Shown one piece after another: positions 45,935 to 54,086 of a stretch of 64,000 nucleotides of DNA; positions within the stretch are counted from its first letter, which is position 1, and every line of letters begins with the position of its first letter. The translations under genes and the position numbers were made by a program. The notes beneath the pieces are model-generated. The model saw nothing but the letters and a program-made list of their open reading frames with translations, searched no databases and was not told the DNA's origin. The stretch comes from Alkalicoccus luteus (GTDB lineage: Bacteria; Bacillota; Bacilli; Bacillales; Salisediminibacteriaceae), in assembly GCF_012034335.1 (NCBI RefSeq), contig NZ_JAATHJ010000002.1, positions 62,001-126,000 on the forward strand, given 5' to 3'.

Positions 45935-46702
45935 TCATGATTTAGAGTGCATCCGCTCTCTCACCGGTGAAAAGCTGCGCCTGTGGGAAGGAGTCGGTCC
46001 AAGACGCTCGAGAGCCTCCAAATGTTCACTCGTTCCGTAGCCTGCATTTGCTTTAAATCCATAGCCCGGATAGATCCGGTCCAATTCGCACATTTCGCGA
46101 TCCCGCGTGACTTTTGCAACAACTGATGCAGCAGCAATTGAAACAGAGCGGGCGTCGCCTTTTATTAAGTTCATCTGGTTAATCTCAACGGGCAGTGTCA
46201 TAGCATCAACGAGCAAATAATCAGGCTGAACGGGGAGCTCCTGCACTGCGCGAAGCATTGCTTTTTTAGAGGCTTCATAGATATTATATGTATCAATCTC
46301 CTCCGGCGTGCAGCTTCCGATCCCGACAAAGGCGCAGGACGAGATTTCTTCAAACAGCTGCTCTCTTTTTACTTTCGGTATTTTCTTGGAATCGTTAAGC
46401 CCGGGCAGATATGTACCTTCGGGTAAAATCACGGCTGCTGCTGTCACACCTCCTGCAAGAGGTCCCCGACCGACTTCATCCACCCCGGCGATATAACTAT
46501 AATCATGCAATTCGCACTCATACCGGGACATCTCCTGCCACAAGTCCTGTTCGTTCTGCTTCTGTTTTATCTTTCTGTCAAATTTCTTTAACTCCGCCTG
46601 GACACCCCTGCGGCCATCCTCCCTGAAGGGGGCAGCAGCTTTTTCATCATCAGTCTGCTGCAGTAACTGTTTAATTTCTTTAATAGTAGCGATCTGTCCC
46701 AC
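45935..46702 (-). CDS. rnhB: Ribonuclease HII
   Basis: Removes ribonucleotides from DNA and RNA-DNA hybrids. 255 residues. The N-terminal helical extension (1-65) is typical of Bacilli. The catalytic acids are in GVDEVGRGPLAGG, LLVDAMTLP and the block ASVVAKVTRDREM. The start is GTG at 46702, whose GGGAG site is very close; a start a few codons downstream is possible. Confidence 0.95.
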   Translation of the reverse strand: MGQIATIKEIKQLLQQTDDEKAAAPFREDGRRGVQAELKKFDRKIKQKQNEQDLWQEMSRYECELHDYSYIAGVDEVGRGPLAGGVTAAAVILPEGTYLPGLNDSKKIPKVKREQLFEEISSCAFVGIGSCTPEEIDTYNIYEASKKAMLRAVQELPVQPDYLLVDAMTLPVEINQMNLIKGDARSVSIAAASVVAKVTRDREMCELDRIYPGYGFKANAGYGTSEHLEALERLGPTPSHRRSFSPVRERMHSKS

Positions 46703-46765
46703 TCCCTGTGATTTAGCTAAATGGATAAAATGAAGCCTACTTTAGTTTACATAATAATAGTATGG

Positions 46766-47614
46766 TTAAGTAACTGGTTTTTCCAATGTTACTGGTCCAA
46801 ACAATCCCTGGCGGAAATCGCGGAAGATAATTTCTGCCGTTCTGTCATAGTCTACATGCCCACCTGAAATAAGACAGCCTCTTTTTCTGCCAATATCATC
46901 GAAGAGCTCCACTTTGTCCTCAGGAATGGAATCGAGGTTATAGCGGCTCTTCAGAAGCTGTGGATATTCAGATGCCATAAATGTCAAAAAGAAAAGTACG
47001 GCATCCTGAAAATCAAAAATCTCCTCTTTCACTGCTCCTGTTAAAGCAAGCCTGTATCCGACGGCTTCATCCTCAAATTTAGGCCAGAGAATTCCCGGCG
47101 TGTCCAGCAGTTCCAATGTGCTTCCCATTTTGATCCACTGCTGCTTTTTCGTTACGCCCGGTTTGTCTCCGATAATTGCAATTTTTTTACCGGCTAGTTT
47201 ATTAATAACAGTTGATTTCCCTACGTTTGGTATCCCTACAATCAGCGAGCGCAGCGGTCGTGGATTGATGCCTTTGCGTTCCCATTTTTCATATAGCGGG
47301 GCAGCCAGTTTCTGCACTTCTGCCGGTATCTGCTTCATACCTTTTCCGTGCTGGGCGTCGATTGTTAACGGTTTTACGTTTTCCTGTTCGAAATAAGCTT
47401 CCCATTCCCTGGTCAACTGCGGATCTGCCAGATCTGCCTTATTTAACAGCATGAGTCTCGGCTTATTTTCCGTTACCTCTTCAATCATCGGATTGCGTGA
47501 AGACATCGGAATCCGGGCATCCACTATTTCCATTACTACGTCGATCATCTTCAATTTTTCCGTTACCTGGCGTTTCGCTTTTGCCATATGTCCCGGATAC
47601 CATTGTATTTTCAT
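46766..47614 (-). CDS. rbgA: Ribosome biogenesis GTPase RbgA (YlqF)
   Basis: GTPase needed for late assembly of the 50S subunit. 282 residues. The circularly permuted order of motifs is clear: NKAD (G4, about residue 58) precedes GIPNVGKSTVINK (G1) and DTPG (G3). The start MKIQWYPGHMAKAKRQV is typical. ATG at 47614 has AAGGGG 9 bases upstream; the ATG at 47623 would overlap that site. Confidence 0.96.
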   Translation of the reverse strand: MKIQWYPGHMAKAKRQVTEKLKMIDVVMEIVDARIPMSSRNPMIEEVTENKPRLMLLNKADLADPQLTREWEAYFEQENVKPLTIDAQHGKGMKQIPAEVQKLAAPLYEKWERKGINPRPLRSLIVGIPNVGKSTVINKLAGKKIAIIGDKPGVTKKQQWIKMGSTLELLDTPGILWPKFEDEAVGYRLALTGAVKEEIFDFQDAVLFFLTFMASEYPQLLKSRYNLDSIPEDKVELFDDIGRKRGCLISGGHVDYDRTAEIIFRDFRQGLFGPVTLEKPVT

Positions 47615-47638
47615 ATATGTCATCCCCTTACATTAATC

Positions 47639-48148
47639 TTAATTTACTATTCCTGCACTTTCAGGAGGCCAGAAAATAAGCTCTGCTTTTCCGGATATCT
47701 GTGCAACCGGCACTGAACCTATGTGGCGGCTGTCATAGCTGTTCAGCCTATTGTCCCCAAGTACATAAACATGGTCAGCAGGCACAGTAAACCGTTCACC
47801 TGACTGCGTTTCAGGTTTTGAACCGGATAAGAAAGGCTCTGCTACAATCGTTCCATTTACGATAAGACTGCTGCCCTCATACCAGATCGTATCTCCGGGA
47901 AGTCCGATAACACGCTTCACGTAATGCCTGTCATCGTCTGCAGTAAAGACGACAATATCGAAACGCTCCGGATCATTGAAAACGTATCCGACATGACTGA
48001 TCAGCATCCTGTTTTCATTGCGGAGGGAAGGTTCCATTGAATCACCGTCAACTACTGCAGGCGAGTACAAAAACAGCCTGACCGAAACTAATACAAGGAC
48101 ACAAAGCACAACCGCTGTAAACCATCTCCACTGCTCTCCCGGGTACAT
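47639..48148 (-). CDS. Type I signal peptidase
   Basis: Cleaves signal peptides of secreted proteins at the outer membrane face. 169 residues, the small single-helix Sip type. A membrane helix at about 10-29 is followed by Ser37 in GDSMEPSL, Lys78 in HYVKRVIGLPGD, and the late GDNRLNSYDSRHIG box. ATG at 48148 has GGAGG 10 bases upstream; upstream extensions have no site. It lies between rplS and rbgA, where lepB-type genes are common in Bacillaceae. Confidence 0.95.
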   Translation of the reverse strand: MYPGEQWRWFTAVVLCVLVLVSVRLFLYSPAVVDGDSMEPSLRNENRMLISHVGYVFNDPERFDIVVFTADDDRHYVKRVIGLPGDTIWYEGSSLIVNGTIVAEPFLSGSKPETQSGERFTVPADHVYVLGDNRLNSYDSRHIGSVPVAQISGKAELIFWPPESAGIVN

Positions 48149-48349
48149 TGAACTCACTCCTCCAGTCATTGACAGATTCATGTTTATTTTACAGTACGTC
48201 GTTTCAGATTGCACCGCATGACTGAAATGACATTCCTGTTTCCTGACAGCAGCTTCAAGATATTATTTATTCGTTCATCACATTCTGTCGATCAATGGTT
48301 TCGCAGGAAGCCGTAAACAGGATGTAGAAAATCCATCTTCATCATAATC

Positions 48350-48380
48350 AAAAAAACCGCCCCGGCGACCGGGACGGCTT
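48350..48380 (-). terminator. Intrinsic terminator of rplS
   Basis: On the minus strand GCCGTCCCGG-TCG-CCGGGGCGGT is followed by seven T, starting 12 bases after the rplS stop. It is a classical strong terminator. The remaining 200 bases to the signal peptidase gene show no convincing promoter. Confidence 0.93.
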
Positions 48381-48391
48381 CCATTTTTAAA

Positions 48392-48742
48392 TTAGCGCAT
48401 AGAACGCTCTGGAATACGAGCTGCTTTTCCGCGAAGGGAACGCAGATAGTAGAGCTTCGCACGACGAACCTTACCGCGGCGCTTCACTTCGAGCTTGTCG
48501 ATACGTGGAGAGTGTACTGGGAAAGTACGCTCGACGCCAACATTGTAAGATACTTTACGAACGGTGAACGTAGAGCTGACTCCAGAACCGCGGCGCTTGA
48601 TGACGACACCTTCGAATACCTGGATTCGCTCACGAGTACCCTCGACAACCTTAGCATGAACACGTACAGTATCACCTGCACGAAATTCAGGGATGTCAGA
48701 TTTGAGCTGTTCTTTCGTAATATCACGAATGAGTTGTTCCAT
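48392..48742 (-). CDS. rplS: 50S ribosomal protein L19
   Basis: Large-subunit protein at the 30S-50S interface. 116 residues. The conserved [20 protein letters not shown], the [12 protein letters not shown] block and the basic C-terminal [15 protein letters not shown] are present. Start ATG at 48742 with AAGGAGG upstream. It has a strong promoter and a structured leader separate from trmD, and ends at a terminator, so it can be expressed as a single-gene unit. Confidence 0.97.
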   Translation of the reverse strand: MEQLIRDITKEQLKSDIPEFRAGDTVRVHAKVVEGTRERIQVFEGVVIKRRGSGVSSTFTVRKVSYNVGVERTFPVHSPRIDKLEVKRRGKVRRAKLYYLRSLRGKAARIPERSMR

Positions 48743-48818
48743 TATTGTCCGCCTCCTTCCCTACAGATACTCATGTCTAGTAAACAGCGGAATATCTTGA
48801 TCTGGCCTTTCAGCCACA
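48743..48818 (-). promoter_or_regulatory. rplS leader, candidate L19 leader RNA
   Basis: The untranslated leader of about 75 bases contains TCCGC (48787-48791) that can pair with GCGGA (48748-48752), next to and overlapping the edge of the Shine-Dalgarno GGAGG (48752-48756). A small TGGC/GCCA hairpin sits near its 5' end. L19 leaders are known upstream of rplS in Firmicutes; I assign this by position and pairing, not by a covariance search. Confidence 0.45.
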
Positions 48819-48824
48819 AAGAAT

Positions 48825-48853
48825 ATCATATCACAGCAGCTTCATGATGACAA
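48825..48853 (-). promoter_or_regulatory. SigA-type promoter for rplS
   Basis: TTGTCA (48848-48853), 17-base spacer, TATGAT (48825-48830), with an extended TG one base before the -10. This is among the best promoter matches in the window. Confidence 0.8.
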
Positions 48854-48868
48854 GGCAGTTTCCTTGAT

Positions 48869-49597
48869 TCATTCAATTTCTTCCCATAATTGAATGAGCT
48901 TTCGCTCTGCGTCTGATAATGACGCTTTTTTTAACAGGTCAGGGCGGCGTTCCCACGTTCTTCGCAGCGATTGTTCTCTCCTCCATGCTTCGATATTGGC
49001 ATGATGGCCGGAGAGCAGCACTTCCGGAACTTTAAGCCCGTTAAAATCAGCAGGCCGAGTATAGTGCGGGTATTCAAGCAGCCCCGTGCTGAAGGAGTCC
49101 GTAACGGCAGAAGTATCATTTCCCAGTGCTCCGGGAAGCAGCCTTGTCACACTGTCCGCAAGAGCCATAGCACCGATTTCTCCTCCGGTCAGAACATAGT
49201 CCCCGATCGAAATCTCGTCGGTTACCAGCTCCTGTCTGATCCGCTCATCGTACCCTTCATAGTGACCGCACAGCAGAACGAGTTCTTCTTCATTTGCCAG
49301 CTCCTCCGCTTTCGCCTGCGTATATTGTTCCCCTTGAGGACAGAGCAGGATGACTCTTGCTTTGGAACGGTCAGCGGTCTGTTCAACTGCGTCAAACAGC
49401 GGCTGAGGAGTTAGAACCATACCGCCTCCGCCTCCGTATGGATAATCATCCACCCGCTGATGCTTATCCTTGCTGAAGGTCCGGAAATCGATAACGTTGT
49501 ATGATACAATGCCTTTTTCCTGTGCATTCTTTAAGATCGAATGATTGAACAGTCCGTCAAACATCTCTGGAAATAACGTTAAAATTGAAATTTTCAT
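48869..49597 (-). CDS. trmD: tRNA (guanine-37-N1)-methyltransferase
   Basis: Methylates G37 of tRNAs to keep the reading frame. 242 residues. The trefoil-knot SPOUT motifs [28 protein letters not shown] and [18 protein letters not shown] are all present. It starts 1 base after the rimM stop, in the rpsP-khpA-ylqD-rimM-trmD cluster. Confidence 0.97.
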   Translation of the reverse strand: MKISILTLFPEMFDGLFNHSILKNAQEKGIVSYNVIDFRTFSKDKHQRVDDYPYGGGGGMVLTPQPLFDAVEQTADRSKARVILLCPQGEQYTQAKAEELANEEELVLLCGHYEGYDERIRQELVTDEISIGDYVLTGGEIGAMALADSVTRLLPGALGNDTSAVTDSFSTGLLEYPHYTRPADFNGLKVPEVLLSGHHANIEAWRREQSLRRTWERRPDLLKKASLSDAERKLIQLWEEIE

Positions 49598-49598
49598 G

Positions 49599-50114
49599 CT
49601 ATTCCAGTCCTTCAGGAATACGGACAGTGATAAATCCGTCGCGCTGGTTTACGCTTAACACTACATCCTCAATATAAGGCAGAAGAAGTTCTCCTTTTTC
49701 AGTGTCAAGGACCCAGACGTCATTTGCTCCTGGCTGGAGAATTTCTTTCACTGTTCCAATTCTGTTTCCGGCCTCATCATACGCCTGAAGACCGATAATG
49801 TCATGATAGTAAAATTCTCCATCAGCCAATTCATCATCTTCGAGCGATGATTTTTCAATCTTCAATATACGTTCTTTTAATGCCTCTGCTTCCGTCACGC
49901 CTTGAATTTCTTCAAACGTAAGCAAATCGAAGTTTTTATGCTGCCTCCAGCTGGACACAGTCAGAGAAACCGTGGCGCCGGATGAATCGAAAGCAGTTAA
50001 CACTGCTCCAGTCCGGTAGCGCCTTTCCGGAAAATCTGTGCGGGATATTACCCGCACTTCGCCGCGGATACCGTGAGTATTCACGATTTTCCCGACGTTA
50101 AGCCAATCAGTCAT
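49599..50114 (-). CDS. rimM: Ribosome maturation factor RimM
   Basis: Binds S19 and helps mature the 30S head. 171 residues. The N-terminal beta-barrel starts [19 protein letters not shown]; the C-terminal PRC barrel has [16 protein letters not shown] and [12 protein letters not shown] at 50114 has GGAGG 8 bases upstream inside the end of ylqD, which it overlaps by 8 bases. Confidence 0.96.
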   Translation of the reverse strand: MTDWLNVGKIVNTHGIRGEVRVISRTDFPERRYRTGAVLTAFDSSGATVSLTVSSWRQHKNFDLLTFEEIQGVTEAEALKERILKIEKSSLEDDELADGEFYYHDIIGLQAYDEAGNRIGTVKEILQPGANDVWVLDTEKGELLLPYIEDVVLSVNQRDGFITVRIPEGLE

Positions 50115-50520
50115 CTTCCATGCCTCCGTGGCGAAGTTCATGCACGAGGCCGTCTTTGACAACGATTTCTGTGCCTTTCATGATCTCATCCCAGTTGTCG
50201 CCTTCTGCAACTTCCTCAATCATCTGGATGGTGCCTTCCCGAAGCTCAGCTCCGATTTCCAGTTCTTCAAGCTGACCGAGCTTCAGCTCGATTTGGCGGA
50301 TGCGTTCCTTACGCTTGGCAACTTCTTTATTAAAGCTTTCCTGAAGGGACTTTTGATATTTCGGATCGTTGTTTTCCTTCATTTTTTTATGTAGAACAAA
50401 CTCCAGCTGCTTTAATTCATTGTTCAGCTTATACTGGCGGGACAAAAACTGTTCCTGCAGCTTTGTTCTGCTGTCCTCTGTTAAAATCTGCTTTACTACC
50501 ACTTTTTTGATGATCTCCAA
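50107..50520 (-). CDS. ylqD: YlqD family protein, function unknown
   Basis: 137 residues. Its start LEIIKKVVVKQILTEDS is followed by a long charged helical region (about 18-75) and a small beta-rich end (IGAELREGTIQ to IVVKDGLVHELR). It matches B. subtilis YlqD in length, layout and place between khpA and rimM. The start is TTG at 50520, 8 bases after GAGGAGG. No function is established for this family. Confidence 0.88.
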   Translation of the reverse strand: MEIIKKVVVKQILTEDSRTKLQEQFLSRQYKLNNELKQLEFVLHKKMKENNDPKYQKSLQESFNKEVAKRKERIRQIELKLGQLEELEIGAELREGTIQMIEEVAEGDNWDEIMKGTEIVVKDGLVHELRHGGMEDD

Positions 50521-50606
50521 ATGGAGCACCTCCTCATTGTCATTCCCAACCAAGTATACATGGTTTTCAGGATGAAAAAAAGAGCAGATGCCGAAGCACC
50601 CGCTCA

Positions 50607-50834
50607 TTAACCGATATCCAGCTGAACACGCTTTCTATTTCCAGCACCGGCTGCAAACACAACCGAGCGGACAGCTTTGGCAATTCTGCCGTGTCTGCCG
50701 ATCACTTTCCCCATATCGTCCGCGTGAACCTCCAGGCGGATGAAAAGGGAATGACCTTTATCTTCTTCGGTTACACGGACGTCGTCAGGGTGATCAACCA
50801 GCGCTTTTGCGATTGTTTCAACCAGTTCTTTCAA
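50607..50834 (-). CDS. khpA: KH-domain RNA-binding protein KhpA (YlqC)
   Basis: Small RNA-binding protein, part of the KhpA/KhpB pair linked to cell-size control and RNA metabolism in Firmicutes. 75 residues with a single KH fold and the loop MGKVIGRHGRIAKAVRSV. It lies 21 bases after rpsP. Confidence 0.94.
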   Translation of the reverse strand: MKELVETIAKALVDHPDDVRVTEEDKGHSLFIRLEVHADDMGKVIGRHGRIAKAVRSVVFAAGAGNRKRVQLDIG

Positions 50835-50855
50835 CAGTCATCCACCGCCTGTTTT

Positions 50856-51128
50856 TTATTTGTTGTTTTTTGCTTCGTGAAGACGCTGCATCAAGCCTTT
50901 GCTTGAGAAAAGGTTACGAACAGTGTCGGATGGCTTAGCGCCTTCCATCATCCATTTTACAGCCTTTTCTTCATCCACGCTGAACTCTACAGGGTTCTTA
51001 AGCGGATTGTATACGCCAATTTCTTCAATAAAACGCCCATCACGTGGTGCGCGGGAATCTGCAACAACAACGCGGTAGAACGGAGATTTTTTTGCTCCCA
51101 TTCGTTTCAGACGAATTTTAACTGCCAT
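50856..51128 (-). CDS. rpsP: 30S ribosomal protein S16
   Basis: 90 residues. It starts [20 protein letters not shown], followed by [19 protein letters not shown], the family signature. ATG at 51128 follows GGAGGTGA. It is the first gene of rpsP-khpA-ylqD-rimM-trmD and has its own promoter. Confidence 0.97.
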   Translation of the reverse strand: MAVKIRLKRMGAKKSPFYRVVVADSRAPRDGRFIEEIGVYNPLKNPVEFSVDEEKAVKWMMEGAKPSDTVRNLFSSKGLMQRLHEAKNNK

Positions 51129-51164
51129 GTGTTTCACCTCCAAAAATGTCTTACACGATTAATT

Positions 51165-51193
51165 ATATTAGCATATCCGGGCACGGGTGGCAA
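51165..51193 (-). promoter_or_regulatory. SigA-type promoter for rpsP
   Basis: TTGCCA (51188-51193), 17-base spacer, TAATAT (51165-51170) with an extended TG before the -10. The leader would be about 30 bases. The other 145 bases of the ffh-rpsP gap are A/T-rich with only short stems and no clear ffh terminator. Confidence 0.78.
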
Positions 51194-51339
51194 CCCTAGT
51201 AAAGGAAAAAATCTTTACAGTACATTTTTTCCTGCTAAAACAGGCTCTCTTGGCTTTTGATGACAAATAAAAGCAATCGTTAAATCGAGTATTACAGCTT
51301 TTTTTCATCTGTAACGCACAAGTTTATAGAAATACCGCA

Positions 51340-52683
51340 TTACATAAACGGCATCTTGAAGCCGCCTTTTTTCTTCCCTTTGGACATACCCGTCATCTGC
51401 TTCATCATCTTCTTCATTTCGTCAAACTGCTTAATAAGACGATTCACTTCCTGAATATTCCTGCCGCTTCCTTTCGCTATCCGCCGCTTGCGGCTTCCGT
51501 TCAGGACAGCTGGATTATCCCGTTCTTCCTTCGTCATACTTTTCACGATTGCTTCTATATGAGCAATCTGCTTGTCATCTACCTGAAGATTTTTCATTCC
51601 TTTCATTTTTCCTGCTCCGGGCATCATTTGCAGCAGCTCGTCGATTGGCCCCATATCTTTCACCTGTGCAAGCTGATCAAGGAAATCATCAAACGTTAAA
51701 TCATTCGAACGCATTTTACGTTCGAGTTCCTTCGCTTTTTCCTCATCGACGTTAGTCTGTGCCTTCTCAATCAGACTGAGCATATCGCCCATTCCTAATA
51801 TTCGTGATGCCATTCGCTCCGGATGAAAAGGCTCCAGTGCATCTGATTTTTCTCCCATACCGGCAAATTTAATCGGCTTACCGGTTACAGCTTTAACCGA
51901 AATCGCAGCACCGCCTCTCGTATCCCCGTCGAGCTTCGTCATGACGATACCGGTAATTCCAAGCCGCTCATTAAAACTTTCAGCAACATTAACGGCATCC
52001 TGACCCGTCATCGAATCGACGACGAGAAGCACTTCATCCGGTTTTACAGCAGCTTTAATCTGGTCAAGCTCTCCCATCAGATCATCGTCCACATGCAGGC
52101 GGCCGGCTGTATCAATCAAAACATAATCGTGGTGCTCTTCTTTCGCCTCAGCAACTGCTTTTTCCGCAATTTCTACCGGACTGACTTGATCACCCATAGA
52201 AAAAACCGGCATGTCCAGCTGCTTGCCGAGTGTTTCCAGCTGCTTTATCGCCGCCGGACGGTAAATATCGGCAGCGGCCATGAGCGGCTTGCGATTATGC
52301 TTTTTCCGAAGATGCAGTGCAAGTTTTCCGGTGGTAGTCGTTTTACCTGCCCCCTGCAACCCGACCATCATAACGACTGTAGGCGGCTTTTGCGCCGTAT
52401 TGAGCCTGCTCTGCTCGCCGCCCATAAGCTCGGTCAGTTCCTCATTTACGACTTTAATAACCTGCTGCCCGGGCGTCAGGCTGTCCATCACTTCCTGGCC
52501 GACAGCACGTTCCTTCACATCTTTAATAAATTGTTTCACGACTTTAAAGTTAACGTCCGCTTCCAGAAGGGCAAGCCGGACTTCCCGCATCATATCTTTA
52601 ACGTCCTGCTCCGTTACTTTTCCTTTGCCTTTAATCTTCTTCATAGAGCCTTGCAGACGTTCAGCTAATCCTTCAAATGCCAT
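51340..52683 (-). CDS. ffh: Signal recognition particle protein Ffh
   Basis: GTPase that binds the 4.5S/6S SRP RNA and nascent membrane proteins. 447 residues. N domain, then G domain with GLQGAGKTTTTGKLA near residue 106, IDTAGRL and TKLDGDTRGGA, then the Met-rich M domain with RRIAKGSGRNIQEVN and a basic GKKKGG tail. It follows ylxM by 11 bases. Confidence 0.98.
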   Translation of the reverse strand: MAFEGLAERLQGSMKKIKGKGKVTEQDVKDMMREVRLALLEADVNFKVVKQFIKDVKERAVGQEVMDSLTPGQQVIKVVNEELTELMGGEQSRLNTAQKPPTVVMMVGLQGAGKTTTTGKLALHLRKKHNRKPLMAAADIYRPAAIKQLETLGKQLDMPVFSMGDQVSPVEIAEKAVAEAKEEHHDYVLIDTAGRLHVDDDLMGELDQIKAAVKPDEVLLVVDSMTGQDAVNVAESFNERLGITGIVMTKLDGDTRGGAAISVKAVTGKPIKFAGMGEKSDALEPFHPERMASRILGMGDMLSLIEKAQTNVDEEKAKELERKMRSNDLTFDDFLDQLAQVKDMGPIDELLQMMPGAGKMKGMKNLQVDDKQIAHIEAIVKSMTKEERDNPAVLNGSRKRRIAKGSGRNIQEVNRLIKQFDEMKKMMKQMTGMSKGKKKGGFKMPFM

Positions 52684-52694
52684 TTCAGCGCCTC

Positions 52695-53021
52695 CTACTC
52701 AATTTTTTCAAGGCCTGCGATCAGCTGTTTCAGCTTCGTATCGCTGCTGTCCTCGAGGAGATCCCTCAGCTCATTCAGCTTCGAGCGCCGTTCCTCATAT
52801 TTTTTAAGAAGCTGCAGCTTCTCTTCGTATTCTTCCAGCAATAGCTCTGTCCGGCGAATATTATCATAGACTGCCTGTCTGCTGATGGAAAAATGCTCAG
52901 CAATTTCACCAAGAGACCAGTCATCCAGATAGTACATGGACATATACTGATTCTGTTTTTCGGTTAACAGCGCGTGATAAAAATCGTATAGATAATTCAT
53001 GCGTATCGTTTTATCAATCAT
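52695..53021 (-). CDS. ylxM: SRP-associated helix-turn-helix protein YlxM
   Basis: 108 residues. A sigma-region-4-like helix-turn-helix ([21 protein letters not shown], about 35-55) is followed by a coiled coil. It is conserved next to ffh in Firmicutes and in streptococci YlxM binds SRP components. It lies between ftsY and ffh, as in B. subtilis. Confidence 0.93.
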   Translation of the reverse strand: MIDKTIRMNYLYDFYHALLTEKQNQYMSMYYLDDWSLGEIAEHFSISRQAVYDNIRRTELLLEEYEEKLQLLKKYEERRSKLNELRDLLEDSSDTKLKQLIAGLEKIE

Positions 53022-53090
53022 GTCTGCACCACCTTGTTAAGGACTGGACCTTTACACATTAATGCTACTTGACACACGTTTTCCTGTCAA

Positions 53091-54086
53091 TCAGGAACTC
53101 TCCTGTTCTTCACGTTCTATGACATCTGCAAACAGGCCGTGCACATATTGATCGGGATCAAATTCATGAAGGTCTTCCACCTTCTCTCCAAGTCCAACAA
53201 ATTTTACCGGTATATCCAGCTCATTTCGAATTGCAAGCACAATTCCACCTTTTGCTGTTCCGTCAAGCTTTGTTAAAACAATGCCGGAAACATCTGTCGC
53301 TTCGCCGAACATTTTCGCCTGCGTCATGGCGTTCTGTCCTGTGGTAGCATCGAGAACGAGCAGCACTTCATGTGGCGCCTCGGGAATTTCTCTTGTGAGC
53401 ACCCGCTTCACTTTCTCGAGCTCTTTCATCAGATTGACTTTATTTTGAAGCCGCCCGGCTGTGTCACAGAGCAGTACATCCGCTTTTCGCGACTTAGCAG
53501 ACTGGATCGCATCATACATGACAGCTGCCGGATCAGAGCCTGCCTGTTGTTTTACGACCTCCACGCCGGCCCGCTCTCCCCATACTTCAAGCTGTTCGAT
53601 AGCTCCTGCGCGGAAAGTGTCCCCCGCAGCAAGCATCACGCGGCGGCCTTCGTTTTTAAATTTTTGCGCCATCTTGCCGATCGTCGTTGTTTTTCCTACG
53701 CCGTTTACACCGACAAATAAAATAACAGTAAGGCTGTCTTCCTGCATATTCAGCTTCGTCTCCTGCTCATCACGAACGAGAAGCTCTGACAACTTTTCAG
53801 AAATGAGTGGCTGCAGATCGACTGATTTCTTAATATTTTGCCGAAGTGCTTCCTCACGAAGCTCATCAACCAGTTCCATTACCGTGTTAACTCCAACATC
53901 TGAAGCAATTAAAATATCTTCCAGTTCTTCGAAGAATTCTTCATCCACGGTCCTGTAGTCCATCATCAGTTCATTCATTGCTCCAACAAATGATTCTCTC
54001 GTTTTAGACAACCCGTCCCGGAACTTATCTGTCACTTGATCTGTCTGATTGGACAATTTATCCTTCAGCTTTTTAAAGAAACTCAT
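53091..54086 (-). CDS. ftsY: SRP receptor FtsY
   Basis: Membrane-associated receptor GTPase for the SRP. 331 residues. A short N-terminal helix (FFKKLKDKLSN) without the long acidic A domain of E. coli, then the NG domain with GVNGVGKTTTIGKMA, CDTAGRLQNKVNLM and TKLDGTAKGG. The start overlaps smc by 4 bases. Confidence 0.97.
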   Translation of the reverse strand: MSFFKKLKDKLSNQTDQVTDKFRDGLSKTRESFVGAMNELMMDYRTVDEEFFEELEDILIASDVGVNTVMELVDELREEALRQNIKKSVDLQPLISEKLSELLVRDEQETKLNMQEDSLTVILFVGVNGVGKTTTIGKMAQKFKNEGRRVMLAAGDTFRAGAIEQLEVWGERAGVEVVKQQAGSDPAAVMYDAIQSAKSRKADVLLCDTAGRLQNKVNLMKELEKVKRVLTREIPEAPHEVLLVLDATTGQNAMTQAKMFGEATDVSGIVLTKLDGTAKGGIVLAIRNELDIPVKFVGLGEKVEDLHEFDPDQYVHGLFADVIEREEQESS

